From assembly GCA_020637635.1 (NCBI GenBank), contig JACKKB010000004.1, forward strand, positions 186,001 to 250,000: 64,000 nt of DNA. The letters run 5' to 3'. The position numbers were made by a program, and so were the translations under genes. Below are positions 43,673 through 52,391 of the stretch, piece by piece (the first letter of the stretch is position 1; every line of letters starts with the position of its first letter). The notes below the pieces were generated by a model, which saw only the letters and a list, made by a program, of their open reading frames with translations, did no database searches and had not been told where the DNA came from. This DNA is from Albidovulum sp. GTDB lineage: Bacteria > Pseudomonadota > Alphaproteobacteria > Rhodobacterales > Rhodobacteraceae.

Positions 43673-44656
43673 TCAGAGCGGCACCTCGCCGGCGAAGACC
43701 ATGTCGATCATCGCCTGCGTGCCGCGGGCATCCTCGAGCCGCCAGGGATAGGCCGCGCCTTCGCGCAGGCTGCGGCCAAAGGCCTCCACCTGAAGGCGAT
43801 ACTGCCGCGCGCCCGGGAAGCGTTCGACCTGATCCGGCCTATCGGGGCGCAGCAGGGCGAGCTGTGCCTCGCCGAAGAGCCCGGCGTTGAAGGGCGCGCT
43901 CAGGCGGAGCACCCCGCTCTCACCCTGGAAGACGACCTCCTGCCGGGGCGCAAGCCGCATCGAGGTCATGGCGTGATAGGTGAATGTCCCGCCGGGCCCT
44001 TCCATGTCGGCCAGAACCTGCGCGAAGGTATCGACGCCGTTCTCGCGCCGGATCCGCGACCTGACCCGCACCGGCTCCGCCCCCGTCGCCCAGCGCACCG
44101 AGCCATAGGCATAGACGCCGATATCGGGGATCGAGCCGCCGCCGGTCTCCGGCCGGTTGCGGATGTTGCCGGGATCGGCGCGGTTGTCATAGCTGAAATG
44201 CGCGTCCGCATGCAGCACGCGGCCGATCGCCCCCTCGGCGATGAGCGCCCTGGCGCGGCGCCATTGCGGGTGATGGACGATCATGTAGGCCTCGCTCACC
44301 AGGAGCCCCGAGGCGTCGCGCGCGGCAACGAGCGCGTCGATCTCGTCGGCCCGCATGGCGATGGGCTTCTCGGTCAGGACATGCTTGCCCGCGGCCACCG
44401 CCTTCAGCGTCCAGTCGACATGCAGGTGATTGGGCAGCGGGATGTAGACCACCTCGACGGCGGGGTCGGCCAGCAAGGCCTCGTAGCTGTCGTGGACCGT
44501 GAGATCGGGACAGAAGGCGCGGAACCCTTCGGCCTTTTCCGGGCTCGACGTGGCCAGTGCGTAGAGACGCGCGCCCGCGGCCTCGTGGATCGCCGGCGCC
44601 ATGTGCTGGCGCGCGAATTTCGCCGCGCCAAGCACGCCCCAGTTCACAGGTTTCAT
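43673..44656 (-). CDS. Gfo/Idh/MocA family oxidoreductase
   Basis: A 327-residue NAD(P)-dependent oxidoreductase. The Rossmann motif is GVLGAAKFARQHMAPAI near the N terminus, the EKP block is in LTEKPIAMRADEIDAL, and a C-terminal substrate domain begins around residue 130. Family members oxidise or epimerise sugars and cyclitols. The exact substrate is unknown. The stop codon lies six bases from the convergent dipeptidase stop. Confidence 0.92.
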   Translation of the reverse strand: MKPVNWGVLGAAKFARQHMAPAIHEAAGARLYALATSSPEKAEGFRAFCPDLTVHDSYEALLADPAVEVVYIPLPNHLHVDWTLKAVAAGKHVLTEKPIAMRADEIDALVAARDASGLLVSEAYMIVHHPQWRRARALIAEGAIGRVLHADAHFSYDNRADPGNIRNRPETGGGSIPDIGVYAYGSVRWATGAEPVRVRSRIRRENGVDTFAQVLADMEGPGGTFTYHAMTSMRLAPRQEVVFQGESGVLRLSAPFNAGLFGEAQLALLRPDRPDQVERFPGARQYRLQVEAFGRSLREGAAYPWRLEDARGTQAMIDMVFAGEVPL

Positions 44657-44722
44657 CCGCGCCTCCCCGTTTGCCCGGGGCCGAGCCTAGCCACCGCGCA
44701 GCGGCGATGGCAAGCGGCCGGC

Positions 44723-45622
44723 TCAGGCCGGGACGAGGATACCCTTCTCGCTGGCCAGCCGCCGCATCTCATCCTGCAGCTTCTCGAAGGCGCGCACCTC
44801 GATCTGGCGGATCCGTTCGCGGCTGACGCCATATTCGGTCGAGAGATCCTCGAGCGTCACCGGATCATCGCGCAGGCGCCGCTGCACGAGGATTTCGCGC
44901 TCGCGGTCGTTCAGCACGCCCATGGCGCTTTCCAGAAGCGTGCGCCGAATCTCGAGCTCGTCGGCCTCGGCATAGTCGCCGGCCTGATCGGCGTCTTCGT
45001 CCTGCAGCCAGTCCTGCCACTGCGCGGTGCCTTCGCCATCCGAGCCGACGGTGGCGTTGAGCGAGGCGTCGCCGCCCGCCAGGCGCCGGTTCATCTCGAT
45101 CACCTCGGTCTCGGTTACGTTGAGATCATGGGCGATCTTCTCGACATGCTCGGGCCTGAGATCGCCCTCTTCGAGCGCGCCGATCCGGTTCTTGGCCTTG
45201 CGCAGGTTGAAGAACAGCTTCTTCTGCGCCGAGGTCGTGCCGAGCTTCACGAGGCTCCAGGACCGCAGGATGTACTCCTGGATCGAGGCCCGGATCCACC
45301 ACATCGCATAGGTGGCCAGGCGGAACCCCTTTTCGGGATCGAACCGCTTGACCGCCTGCATCAGGCCCACGTTGGCCTCGGAGATCACCTCGGCCTGCGG
45401 CAACCCGTAGCCGCGGTAGCCCATGGCGATCTTGGCCGCGAGCCGCAGGTGCGACGTCACCAGCTTGTGGGCCGCGGAACTGTCCTCGTGGTCCACCCAG
45501 CGCTTGGCGAGCATGTATTCCTCTTCCGGCTCCAGAAGCGGAAACTTGCGGATCTCCTGCAGATAGCGGTTCAACCCCTGTTCGGGGCTCGGTGCGGGAA
45601 GATTGGCATAGCTCGTCGTCAT
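44723..45622 (-). CDS. rpoH: RNA polymerase sigma-32-type factor (RpoH)
   Basis: A 299-residue group 3 sigma factor. Region 2 has LRLAAKIAMGYRGYGLPQAE and TYAMWWIRASIQEYILRS. The RpoH box reads QKKLFFNLRKAK. Region 4 has LEDLSTEYGVSRERIRQIE. This box separates RpoH proteins from other sigma-70 relatives. Rhodobacteraceae often carry two rpoH genes; which of them this is cannot be told here. A 140-bp leader separates it from the upstream RluA-family gene. Confidence 0.95.
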   Translation of the reverse strand: MTTSYANLPAPSPEQGLNRYLQEIRKFPLLEPEEEYMLAKRWVDHEDSSAAHKLVTSHLRLAAKIAMGYRGYGLPQAEVISEANVGLMQAVKRFDPEKGFRLATYAMWWIRASIQEYILRSWSLVKLGTTSAQKKLFFNLRKAKNRIGALEEGDLRPEHVEKIAHDLNVTETEVIEMNRRLAGGDASLNATVGSDGEGTAQWQDWLQDEDADQAGDYAEADELEIRRTLLESAMGVLNDREREILVQRRLRDDPVTLEDLSTEYGVSRERIRQIEVRAFEKLQDEMRRLASEKGILVPA

Positions 45623-45735
45623 CGGTCCCCCTTTCTGAGGCGGAGGAAGAGATTAGTCATCCCGAAACCCGGACGCAAGCGCGTCCTGTCCTGCCCCTTC
45701 TAACGTCAGATAGTGACCGTTCCGTTGCCGTCCGC

Positions 45736-45750
45736 GTGATGTGTCATCAC
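45736..45750. promoter_or_regulatory. 15-bp dyad upstream of rpoH
   Basis: GTGATG (45736-45741) and CATCAC (45745-45750) form a perfect inverted repeat with a three-base centre, in the gap between rluA-type gene and rpoH. It lies about 115 bp upstream of the rpoH start. It may be a binding site for a dimeric regulator; no specific family is assigned. Confidence 0.35.
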
Positions 45751-45762
45751 CTCACGCGCTTG

Positions 45763-46821
45763 TCATGGGCCCGTCGCGGAAGGCGCCGGGCAGCCGAGCG
45801 CCGCAAGGAGGTCGCGCAAATCCTCGGGCAGCGGGCTTTCGAAGGCCAGATGCACGCCCGTCACCGGATGATCGAAGCCGAGCGTCGCCGCATGCAGCGC
45901 CTGGCGCGGAAAGGCGTCGACGACTGCGGCGACGGCGGGGCCGAGCGCCCGCGCCGGCGCCCGCCGCCGCCCGCCATAGGTCCGGTCGCCGACGAGCGCG
46001 TGGCCGATATGCGCCATGTGCACGCGGATCTGGTGCGTGCGCCCGGTCTCGAGCCGACACTCGGCCAGCGCCAGCGCGGGCGGCACCCCGAACCGTTCGA
46101 GCACCCTGACCCGCGTCACCGCGTGGCGACCGCTGTCGAACAGGACCGCCTGGCGCTGTCTATCGGTCTTGTGGCGCGCAAGCCTGGTGGTGATCTTCAG
46201 CACCCCGCCCGGCTCCCAGTTGGTGCCCTTCACGCCCTGCAGCCGCGGATCGGCGGCATCCGGTGCGCCGTGGACCAGCGCCAGATAGCGCCGCTCGACA
46301 CTGTGCTTCTCGAACTGGGCGGCCAGCCCGTGATGGGCGCGGTCGGACTTGGCCACCACGACGAGGCCCGAGGTATCCTTGTCGATCCGGTGCACGATGC
46401 CGGGGCGAAGCTCGCCACCGACCCCCGAGAGGCGGCCACCGAAATGATGCAGAAGCGCATTCACCAGCGTGCCCGAGGGCGAACCGGGCGCCGGATGCAC
46501 CACCATTCCCGCCGCCTTGTCGATCACGATGAGGTCGTCGTCCTCGTAGCGGACGGCCAGCGGCAGCGCCTCGGGCCGGGTCTCGACCTCTTCGGCGGGC
46601 CCGAGGGCGATCTCGTAGACCTCGCCCTCGGCGACCCGCGCCCTGGCATCGGCGATGGCAACGCCGTCGCGGCTGACCGCGCCTTCGGCCAGGAGCCTTG
46701 CCAGCCGCGACCGCGAAAGCGCCGCTTCTTCTGGCAAATCGCGCGCAAGCGCCTTATCAAGGCGATCGGGCGGTTCGGCCCCGATCACGACGCGAAGGAT
46801 GCGGCCGGTGGCAGCGGACAT
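45763..46821 (-). CDS. RluA-family 23S rRNA pseudouridine synthase
   Basis: A 352-residue pseudouridine synthase with an N-terminal S4 domain (RLDKALARDLPEEAALSRSRL) and the RluA/RluC/RluD catalytic block GIVHRIDKDTSGLVVVAK, catalytic Asp147. Further family blocks are ALAECRLETGRTHQIRVHMAHIGH and LHAATLGFDHPVTG. RluD makes the pseudouridines of helix 69 of 23S rRNA; the S4 domain and length favour RluC/RluD-type. Its ATG (46819-46821) overlaps the ATG of the divergent gene (46820-46822). Confidence 0.92.
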   Translation of the reverse strand: MSAATGRILRVVIGAEPPDRLDKALARDLPEEAALSRSRLARLLAEGAVSRDGVAIADARARVAEGEVYEIALGPAEEVETRPEALPLAVRYEDDDLIVIDKAAGMVVHPAPGSPSGTLVNALLHHFGGRLSGVGGELRPGIVHRIDKDTSGLVVVAKSDRAHHGLAAQFEKHSVERRYLALVHGAPDAADPRLQGVKGTNWEPGGVLKITTRLARHKTDRQRQAVLFDSGRHAVTRVRVLERFGVPPALALAECRLETGRTHQIRVHMAHIGHALVGDRTYGGRRRAPARALGPAVAAVVDAFPRQALHAATLGFDHPVTGVHLAFESPLPEDLRDLLAALGCPAPSATGP

Positions 46822-47137
46822 GGAAACGGCTCCGGATGAGGGCGGCTCCGGCACCCCGCCGGAGCTGCGCTTTCTCAAGGCACTCGTCACGGCGCTGGCC
46901 GCGACGATGATCCTTGGCCTGATAACCATCATCGGCCTGCTTGTCACCCGCCTGCCGGGCAAGGCACCCGCGCGCCCCGCGCTGCCCGCCTCGATAGCCC
47001 TGCCGGCGGGCGTGACGGCCGAGGCGGTAACGATGGGGCGCGGCTGGGTCGCGGTCGTGACCGGCGGGAACGAGATCCGCGTCTTCGACGCCGAAACCGG
47101 GGCGCTTCTGCAGACGGTCAGGATCACGCGCCCCTGA
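46820..47137 (+). CDS. Small single-pass membrane protein (possibly DUF6476-like)
   Basis: A 105-residue protein with one hydrophobic helix (VTALAATMILGLITIIGLLV, residues about 23-42) and a periplasmic domain (WVAVVTGGNEIRVFDAETGALL) of beta-propeller-blade type. A similar small protein is common in Rhodobacterales next to RluA-type genes, but I name the DUF only tentatively. The ATG at 46820 shares two bases with the divergent RluA-family ATG, leaving no room for a separate intergenic promoter. Confidence 0.7.
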   Translation: METAPDEGGSGTPPELRFLKALVTALAATMILGLITIIGLLVTRLPGKAPARPALPASIALPAGVTAEAVTMGRGWVAVVTGGNEIRVFDAETGALLQTVRITRP

Positions 47138-47201
47138 GGCACCGGTTTGCGCTGGCCTTCGCGGCCCACCGGGCGCAGACTTGACCCGAACGGAGGCTGC
47201 C

Positions 47202-48140
47202 ATGACCGATCAGGCCGACTACGCCAAGCTCATCGACGATGAGATCTGGGCCTTCATCCGCAAGACCGAGGCCAGCTATCCCGCCGACACCGTGACCGCG
47301 ACGATCGCCCGCCAGCGCGAGATCTACGACACGATGTGCGCCGATTTCGAAACCCCGCGCCCTGCCGGGCTTGCCGTCACGGACCGCCAGTTCGGCGGCG
47401 TTCGCGCGCGGCTCTACGAACCGGCCACCGCCAAGGTCACGGTCGTCTACCTGCACGGCGGCGGCTTCGTCGTCGGCGGGCTTCACAGCCACGATGGGGT
47501 CTGCGCCGACCTCGCCCAGGCGACCGGCTACCGGGTTGTGGCGGCCGACTACCGGCTGGCGCCGGAGCACCGCCACCCTGCCGCCTTCGACGACACCCTG
47601 GCCGCGATACGCGCCGTGGGCGAGCGTTTCGGCGGGCCGATCGTGCTGGCCGGCGACAGCGCCGGCGGCAACCTCGCCGCCGCCGCCGCCCATGCGCTGC
47701 GCGGCAGCGCGCTCGAGATCCGCGGCATCGTGCTCATCTACCCCGGGCTCGGCTTCGACAGGATCGGGGGCAGCATGGCGCGCCACGCGCATGCGCCGAT
47801 GCTGACCGCCGCCGATATCGATTTCTACCGCGAGATCCGCGCGCCCGAGGGCGTCAGCCTGGCCGACGATCCGACCGCGAACCCCCTGGCGGATGACGAT
47901 TTCACCGGCCTGCCGCCTGCCTTCGTCAGCGCCGCCGAATGCGATCCCCTGGCCGACGACGGCCCCGCCTATGTCGCGCGGATCCTCGCGGCGGGCGGCA
48001 GTGCACAGGCGATCGTCGAACCGGGCCTGGTTCACGGCTGGCTTCGCGCCCGGCGCATGTCGGCACGGGCAGAGGCCGCCTTCGCCCGCATCGTCGCCGC
48101 CACTCAAGCGCTTGGCAGGGGCGACTGGACCCCGGGCTGA
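47202..48140 (+). CDS. Alpha/beta hydrolase of the HSL (hormone-sensitive lipase) family
   Basis: A 312-residue esterase. The oxyanion HGGGFVVGG, nucleophile GDSAGGNLAAAAA (Ser), and late Asp/His blocks (ECDPLADDG, then GLVHGWLRAR) mark the HSL family. It cleaves short carboxyl esters. GGAGG at 47191 precedes the ATG at 47202; a TTG seven codons upstream is less likely. It is convergent with the phosphodiesterase gene. Confidence 0.92.
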   Translation: MTDQADYAKLIDDEIWAFIRKTEASYPADTVTATIARQREIYDTMCADFETPRPAGLAVTDRQFGGVRARLYEPATAKVTVVYLHGGGFVVGGLHSHDGVCADLAQATGYRVVAADYRLAPEHRHPAAFDDTLAAIRAVGERFGGPIVLAGDSAGGNLAAAAAHALRGSALEIRGIVLIYPGLGFDRIGGSMARHAHAPMLTAADIDFYREIRAPEGVSLADDPTANPLADDDFTGLPPAFVSAAECDPLADDGPAYVARILAAGGSAQAIVEPGLVHGWLRARRMSARAEAAFARIVAATQALGRGDWTPG

Positions 48141-48147
48141 ACCCGCC

Positions 48148-48984
48148 TCAGCGCAGGAACGACGCTGCCCGCATCGTGTCGGGCACCGGCACGCCGAGGC
48201 GGCCGAGGATCGTCGGCGCCAGCGCCAGCTGGTCCAGAACGGCATCGGCCTCGGGCCCCTCGGCCGCTCCGAAATAGTAGAGCGCGAAATCGCGCTGCTC
48301 CTCGCCGGTGCCGCCGTGATGGCCGCGCCCGTCCTGGCCATGATCGGCGGTCACGATCACCTCGTAGCCGGCCCTCAGCCAGCGATGAACGAAGGGCGCC
48401 AGCGTCGCATCCATCTGGAAGCAGGCGTTATCCATCGCCTCGCAGTCGTGATAGAAACGGTGCCCCATGCTGTCGAGCGTGCAGGTGTGCAGGATGCCGT
48501 AGTCGATCCCCTTCACCTCGCAAAGCCGCGTCAGCGTGCCGAAGAGATCGTGATCGGCCGGGGTCATCTGGTTGTCGTGGCCGTAGCCCTTCATGGTGTG
48601 AAAGCGACCATGGGTGATCGGCCCGCCCGGCTCGTCGTATTCGATGTCGCGGACGGTATCGAAGGGCGCGCGATTGAAGAACTCCGACCAGTAGCTGTGG
48701 GTGACCGCGCCGGTCTTCAGCCCTGCCCGGCTCGCCTCGGAGAAGATGTCGGGGAACTCCAGCCGGCGGATGTCGGCATTGTCCCAGATCCGGTGCACCT
48801 GCGGCCTGAGCCCGGTGTGGATCGAGGCATAGCAGCAGGCCGAGGTCGAAGGCAGCACCGCGCGCATCCGCCAGACCCGCGCCTCGCCGGCCTCGACCCA
48901 GCCCTCGAGATTGCCGAAGAGACGGCGCCAGTTGCGCCAGGGAACGCCGTCGAGCACGATGAGAAGTAGCTTCGCGCCGCTCAA
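48148..48984 (-). CDS. Type I phosphodiesterase/nucleotide pyrophosphatase-family hydrolase
   Basis: A 278-residue member of the alkaline-phosphatase superfamily. The metal/nucleophile start is LLLIVLDGVPWRNW, with VLPSTSACCYASIHTG (Thr/Ser nucleophile region), and the late metal sites VIVTADHGQDGRGHHGG. Enzymes of this group cleave phosphodiesters or related phosphoryl/sulfuryl esters. No signal peptide is visible, so it acts in the cytoplasm. Its ATG overlaps the upstream ABC ATPase stop (ATGA). The operon suggests it processes an imported substrate. Confidence 0.83.
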   Translation of the reverse strand: MSGAKLLLIVLDGVPWRNWRRLFGNLEGWVEAGEARVWRMRAVLPSTSACCYASIHTGLRPQVHRIWDNADIRRLEFPDIFSEASRAGLKTGAVTHSYWSEFFNRAPFDTVRDIEYDEPGGPITHGRFHTMKGYGHDNQMTPADHDLFGTLTRLCEVKGIDYGILHTCTLDSMGHRFYHDCEAMDNACFQMDATLAPFVHRWLRAGYEVIVTADHGQDGRGHHGGTGEEQRDFALYYFGAAEGPEADAVLDQLALAPTILGRLGVPVPDTMRAASFLR

Positions 48985-50618
48985 TTCCCCGCGCTTTCCA
49001 TCCTGCGGTGCTTGAGCACGTCCTCGAGCCAGCCGAGCCGCATCTCCGGCACCGAGGACAGCAGCAGATCGGTGTAATCGTCGAAGGGCGGCGCCAGAAC
49101 ATCGGATTTCGATCCGTAGCGCACCACCTCCCCGCGATACATGACCGCGATGCTGTCGGCGATGGCCCTGACCGTCGCCAGATCGTGGGTGATGAAGAGA
49201 TAGGCCACGCCCTCGATCTTCTGCAGGTTCAGAAGCAGCTTCAGGATCCCGTCGGCCACCAGCGGATCGAGCGCCGAGGTGACCTCGTCGCAGATGATCA
49301 TCCTGGGCTTGGCGGCCAGCGCCCGGGCGATGCAGACACGCTGCTTCTGCCCGCCCGAAAGCTCGGCCGGATAGCGGTCGATGAATCCCTTGCCCATCTC
49401 GATCTCGTCGAGAAGCTCCTGCACCCGCTTGCGCTTGGCCTCGCCCCTGAGGCCGAAGTAGAACTCGGCCGGCCGGCCGATGATCGTGCCCACCGTATGG
49501 CGCGGGTTCATCGCCGTGTCCGCCATCTGGTAGATCATCTGCAGCTCGCGCAGGTCGTCGCGGCTGCGCGCCCTCTGTTCGGCGCTCAACTCGCGTCCGG
49601 CAAACGAGATGCGCCCGCGCGTTGGCGGCAGAAGCCCGGTGATCGCGCGCGCGAGCGTCGACTTGCCCGACCCGCTCTCGCCCACCACTGCCAGCGTCTG
49701 GCCGGGGTGCAGTTCGACCGAAACGTTCTTCAGGACATCGAAGTCGGTGCCCCGATACCGCGCCGTCACGCCCTCGACCTTGAGCACCGGCTCGGCCGTC
49801 GGGCGCTTTTCCTCATGCTCGATCGAACGCACCGAGACGAGCGCGCGCGTATAGTCCTGGCGCGGGGCCCCGATGATCTGGCCCGTGTCGCCGTATTCGA
49901 CCATCCTGCCGTGGCGTAGCACCATGATGTGGTCGGAGACCTGCGCCACGACGGCGAGGTCATGCGTGATGTAGAGCGCCGCCACGCCGGTGTCGTGGAT
50001 CGCCTCCTTGATCGCCGAGAGAACGTCGATCTGGGTCGTCACGTCGAGCGCCGTCGTCGGTTCGTCGAAGATCACCAGATCGGGCTTCGGGCAGAGCGCC
50101 ATCGCCGTCATCGCCCGCTGCAACTGCCCGCCCGAGACCTGGTGCGGATAGCGGTTGCCGAAGGTCTCGGGATTGGGCAGGCCGAGCTGACCGAAGAGGA
50201 TGACCGCCCGCGCCTCGGCCTCGGCCCTGCCCGACAGGCCATGCGCGAGAGTGGTCTCGATCACCTGGTCCATGATCCGCTTGGCCGGGTTGAAGGCCGC
50301 CGCGGCCGATTGCGCCACATAGGTGACCTCGTGCCCCCTGAGGCTGCGCAGCCCGCCGGGGCCGAGCTTCAGGATGTCACGCCCGTTGACGAAGACCTCG
50401 CCCCCGGTGATGCGCACGCCGCCGCGGCCATAGGCCATCGCCGACAGACCGATCGTCGACTTGCCGGCGCCGCTTTCGCCGATGAGGCCGAGCACCTTGC
50501 CCTTTTCCAGCGTGAACGAGACGCCGTGCACGATGGTGATGTCCTGCGGCGGCTCGCCCGGCGGATAGGCCGTGGCCTCGATCTTCAGGTTCCTGACATC
50601 GACGAGCGGATCAGCCAC
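48981..50618 (-). CDS. ABC importer ATPase with two fused nucleotide-binding domains (DppD-DppF type)
   Basis: A 545-residue tandem ATPase. Domain 1 has GESGAGKS, signature VSGGQLQRAMTAMAL and Walker B LVIFDEPTTALD. Domain 2 begins around residue 280 with GESGSGKS, LSGGQKQRVCIARAL and MIICDEVTSALD (Val in place of the usual Pro). It forms the motor for the neighbouring permeases. The start overlaps the DppC-type gene by eight bases. In the other importer of this window the fusion is permease-ATPase instead. Confidence 0.94.
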   Translation of the reverse strand: MADPLVDVRNLKIEATAYPPGEPPQDITIVHGVSFTLEKGKVLGLIGESGAGKSTIGLSAMAYGRGGVRITGGEVFVNGRDILKLGPGGLRSLRGHEVTYVAQSAAAAFNPAKRIMDQVIETTLAHGLSGRAEAEARAVILFGQLGLPNPETFGNRYPHQVSGGQLQRAMTAMALCPKPDLVIFDEPTTALDVTTQIDVLSAIKEAIHDTGVAALYITHDLAVVAQVSDHIMVLRHGRMVEYGDTGQIIGAPRQDYTRALVSVRSIEHEEKRPTAEPVLKVEGVTARYRGTDFDVLKNVSVELHPGQTLAVVGESGSGKSTLARAITGLLPPTRGRISFAGRELSAEQRARSRDDLRELQMIYQMADTAMNPRHTVGTIIGRPAEFYFGLRGEAKRKRVQELLDEIEMGKGFIDRYPAELSGGQKQRVCIARALAAKPRMIICDEVTSALDPLVADGILKLLLNLQKIEGVAYLFITHDLATVRAIADSIAVMYRGEVVRYGSKSDVLAPPFDDYTDLLLSSVPEMRLGWLEDVLKHRRMESAGN

Positions 50619-51429
50619 CGCGCCCTCCTTTCAGGCTGCTGGTGCGGCCCAGCACCCAGTCCGCGACGAGGTTGACGGAGATCGCCAGCGTGGCGATGGC
50701 GATGGCGGGGTAGAGTGCCGCCGGAATGCCGTAGACGATTCCGTCCTTGTTCTCCTTCACGATGCCGCCCCAGTCGGCCAGCGGCGGCTGCACGCCAAGC
50801 CCGAGGAACGAAAGGGTCGAGATGAACAGCACCGCGAAGATGAAGCGCAGGCCCATTTCCGCGACCAGCGGCGAAAGCGCGTTGGGCAGGATCTCGCGGA
50901 AGACGATCCAGCCGCCGCCCTCGCCGCGCAGCCGTGCCGCCTCGATGTAGTCCATCACCGTGATGTCCACCGCGACGGCGCGCGACAGCCGGAACACGCG
51001 GGTCGAATCGAGCAGGCCCATCACCAGGATCAGGATCGGCAGCGTCACCGGCATGACGGACAGGACCACGAGCGCGAAGATCAGCGTCGGGATCGCCATC
51101 ACCAGGTCGACGCCGCGCGACAGCACCTGGTCGACCCAGCCGCCGAGCACCGCGGCGGTGAGCCCGAGGATCGAGCCGATGACGAAGCTCAGCACCGTCG
51201 CCGCGGCGGCCACCGCGATCGTGGTCCGGCCGCCATAGATCATCCGCGACAGCAGGTCGCGGCCGATGCTGTCGGTGCCGAGCCAGGACTGCGACGACGA
51301 CGGCTCCCAAACGCCGCCCACCACCTCGGCCATGCCGTAGGGCGCGATCCAGCCGGCGAAGATCGCCACGAAGAAGTAAAGCCCGGTAAATCCGAGCCCG
51401 ATCAGGGCGGAGACGGGGATGCGGCTCAT
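50611..51429 (-). CDS. ABC importer permease, DppC type
   Basis: A 272-residue inner-membrane permease, with GTDSIGRDLLSRMIYGGRTTIAVA, the EAA-like MDYIEAARLRGEGGGWIVFRE and STLSFLGLGVQPPLADWG. It overlaps the ATPase gene by eight bases and the DppB-type gene by four. It would form the channel with the latter. Confidence 0.93.
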   Translation of the reverse strand: MSRIPVSALIGLGFTGLYFFVAIFAGWIAPYGMAEVVGGVWEPSSSQSWLGTDSIGRDLLSRMIYGGRTTIAVAAAATVLSFVIGSILGLTAAVLGGWVDQVLSRGVDLVMAIPTLIFALVVLSVMPVTLPILILVMGLLDSTRVFRLSRAVAVDITVMDYIEAARLRGEGGGWIVFREILPNALSPLVAEMGLRFIFAVLFISTLSFLGLGVQPPLADWGGIVKENKDGIVYGIPAALYPAIAIATLAISVNLVADWVLGRTSSLKGGRGG

Positions 51430-52388
51430 TTCGGGTGCCTCAGGCGTGGATTCGCGAGGATCGAGATCACGTCGGCGGCCACGTTGAGGATGATGTAGAC
51501 CGCGGCGAAGATCAGCCCGCAGGCCTGCACCACCGGCACGTCCCGCTTGGCGACATGATCGACCAGGTACTGGCCCATGCCGGGATAGACGAAGACCACC
51601 TCGACCACGACGACGCCGACGACCAGGTAGGCGAGATTGATCATCACCACGTTCACCACCGGCGAGATCGCGTTCGGGAAGGCGTGGCGCGCGATGATGA
51701 GGAAGGGCCGCAGGCCCTTCAGTTCCGCCGTCTCGACATAGGCCGACTGCATCACGTTCAGGATCGCGGCGCGGGTCATCCGCATCATGTGGCCGAGCAC
51801 GACCAGCACCAGGACGATGACCGGCAGGGCGATCGCGTGCAACTTCTCGCCAAGGCTCATCGTGTCGTAGATGGTGGAGACCGACGGCGCGAGCCGGTAT
51901 TTCACCGCCAGAAGGAACATCACCACATAGCCGAGCAGGAATTCCGGCACCGACACCGTGGCAAGCGTCACGCCGGAGATCAGCCGGTCCGGCCAGCGGC
52001 CCTGATAGCGCACGGCGATGAGCCCGAGGATGATCGCCGTGGGCACCGCGATGACCGCGGCGACGACGGCGAGGAACAGCGTGTTGCCGAAGCGCTTGCC
52101 GATCGCTTCGGCGACGTCCTCACCATTGGTGAGCGATTGGCCGAGATCGCCGTGCAGGGCGGCGCCGAGCCAGTGGAGATAGCGTACGTAGGCGGGGTCG
52201 TTCAGCCCCATCGCCTCGCGCATGTTGGCCAGAGCCTGCGGCGTCGCGGACTGGCCGAGGATCGCCTGCGCCACGTCGCCGGGCAGGATCTGGGTGCCGA
52301 CGAAGATCAGTACCGAGGCGGCGAGAAGCAGCAGCAGACCCAGCGCAAGGCGCTGGGTCATCAGTTTCACGACCGGATGCACGGCCAA
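51426..52388 (-). CDS. ABC importer permease, DppB type
   Basis: A 320-residue permease. TQRLALGLLLLLAASVLIF is the first helix, with LPGDVAQAILGQSATPQALANMREAMGLNDP and the EAA-type loop AYVETAELKGLRPFLIIARHAFPN. The C-terminal VVFVYPGMGQYLVDHVAKRD is diagnostic. ATG at 52388 begins MAVHPVVKL; an internal ATG nine codons later is an alternative. It is three bases from the binding-protein stop. Confidence 0.93.
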   Translation of the reverse strand: MAVHPVVKLMTQRLALGLLLLLAASVLIFVGTQILPGDVAQAILGQSATPQALANMREAMGLNDPAYVRYLHWLGAALHGDLGQSLTNGEDVAEAIGKRFGNTLFLAVVAAVIAVPTAIILGLIAVRYQGRWPDRLISGVTLATVSVPEFLLGYVVMFLLAVKYRLAPSVSTIYDTMSLGEKLHAIALPVIVLVLVVLGHMMRMTRAAILNVMQSAYVETAELKGLRPFLIIARHAFPNAISPVVNVVMINLAYLVVGVVVVEVVFVYPGMGQYLVDHVAKRDVPVVQACGLIFAAVYIILNVAADVISILANPRLRHPK

Positions 52389-52391
52389 GGA

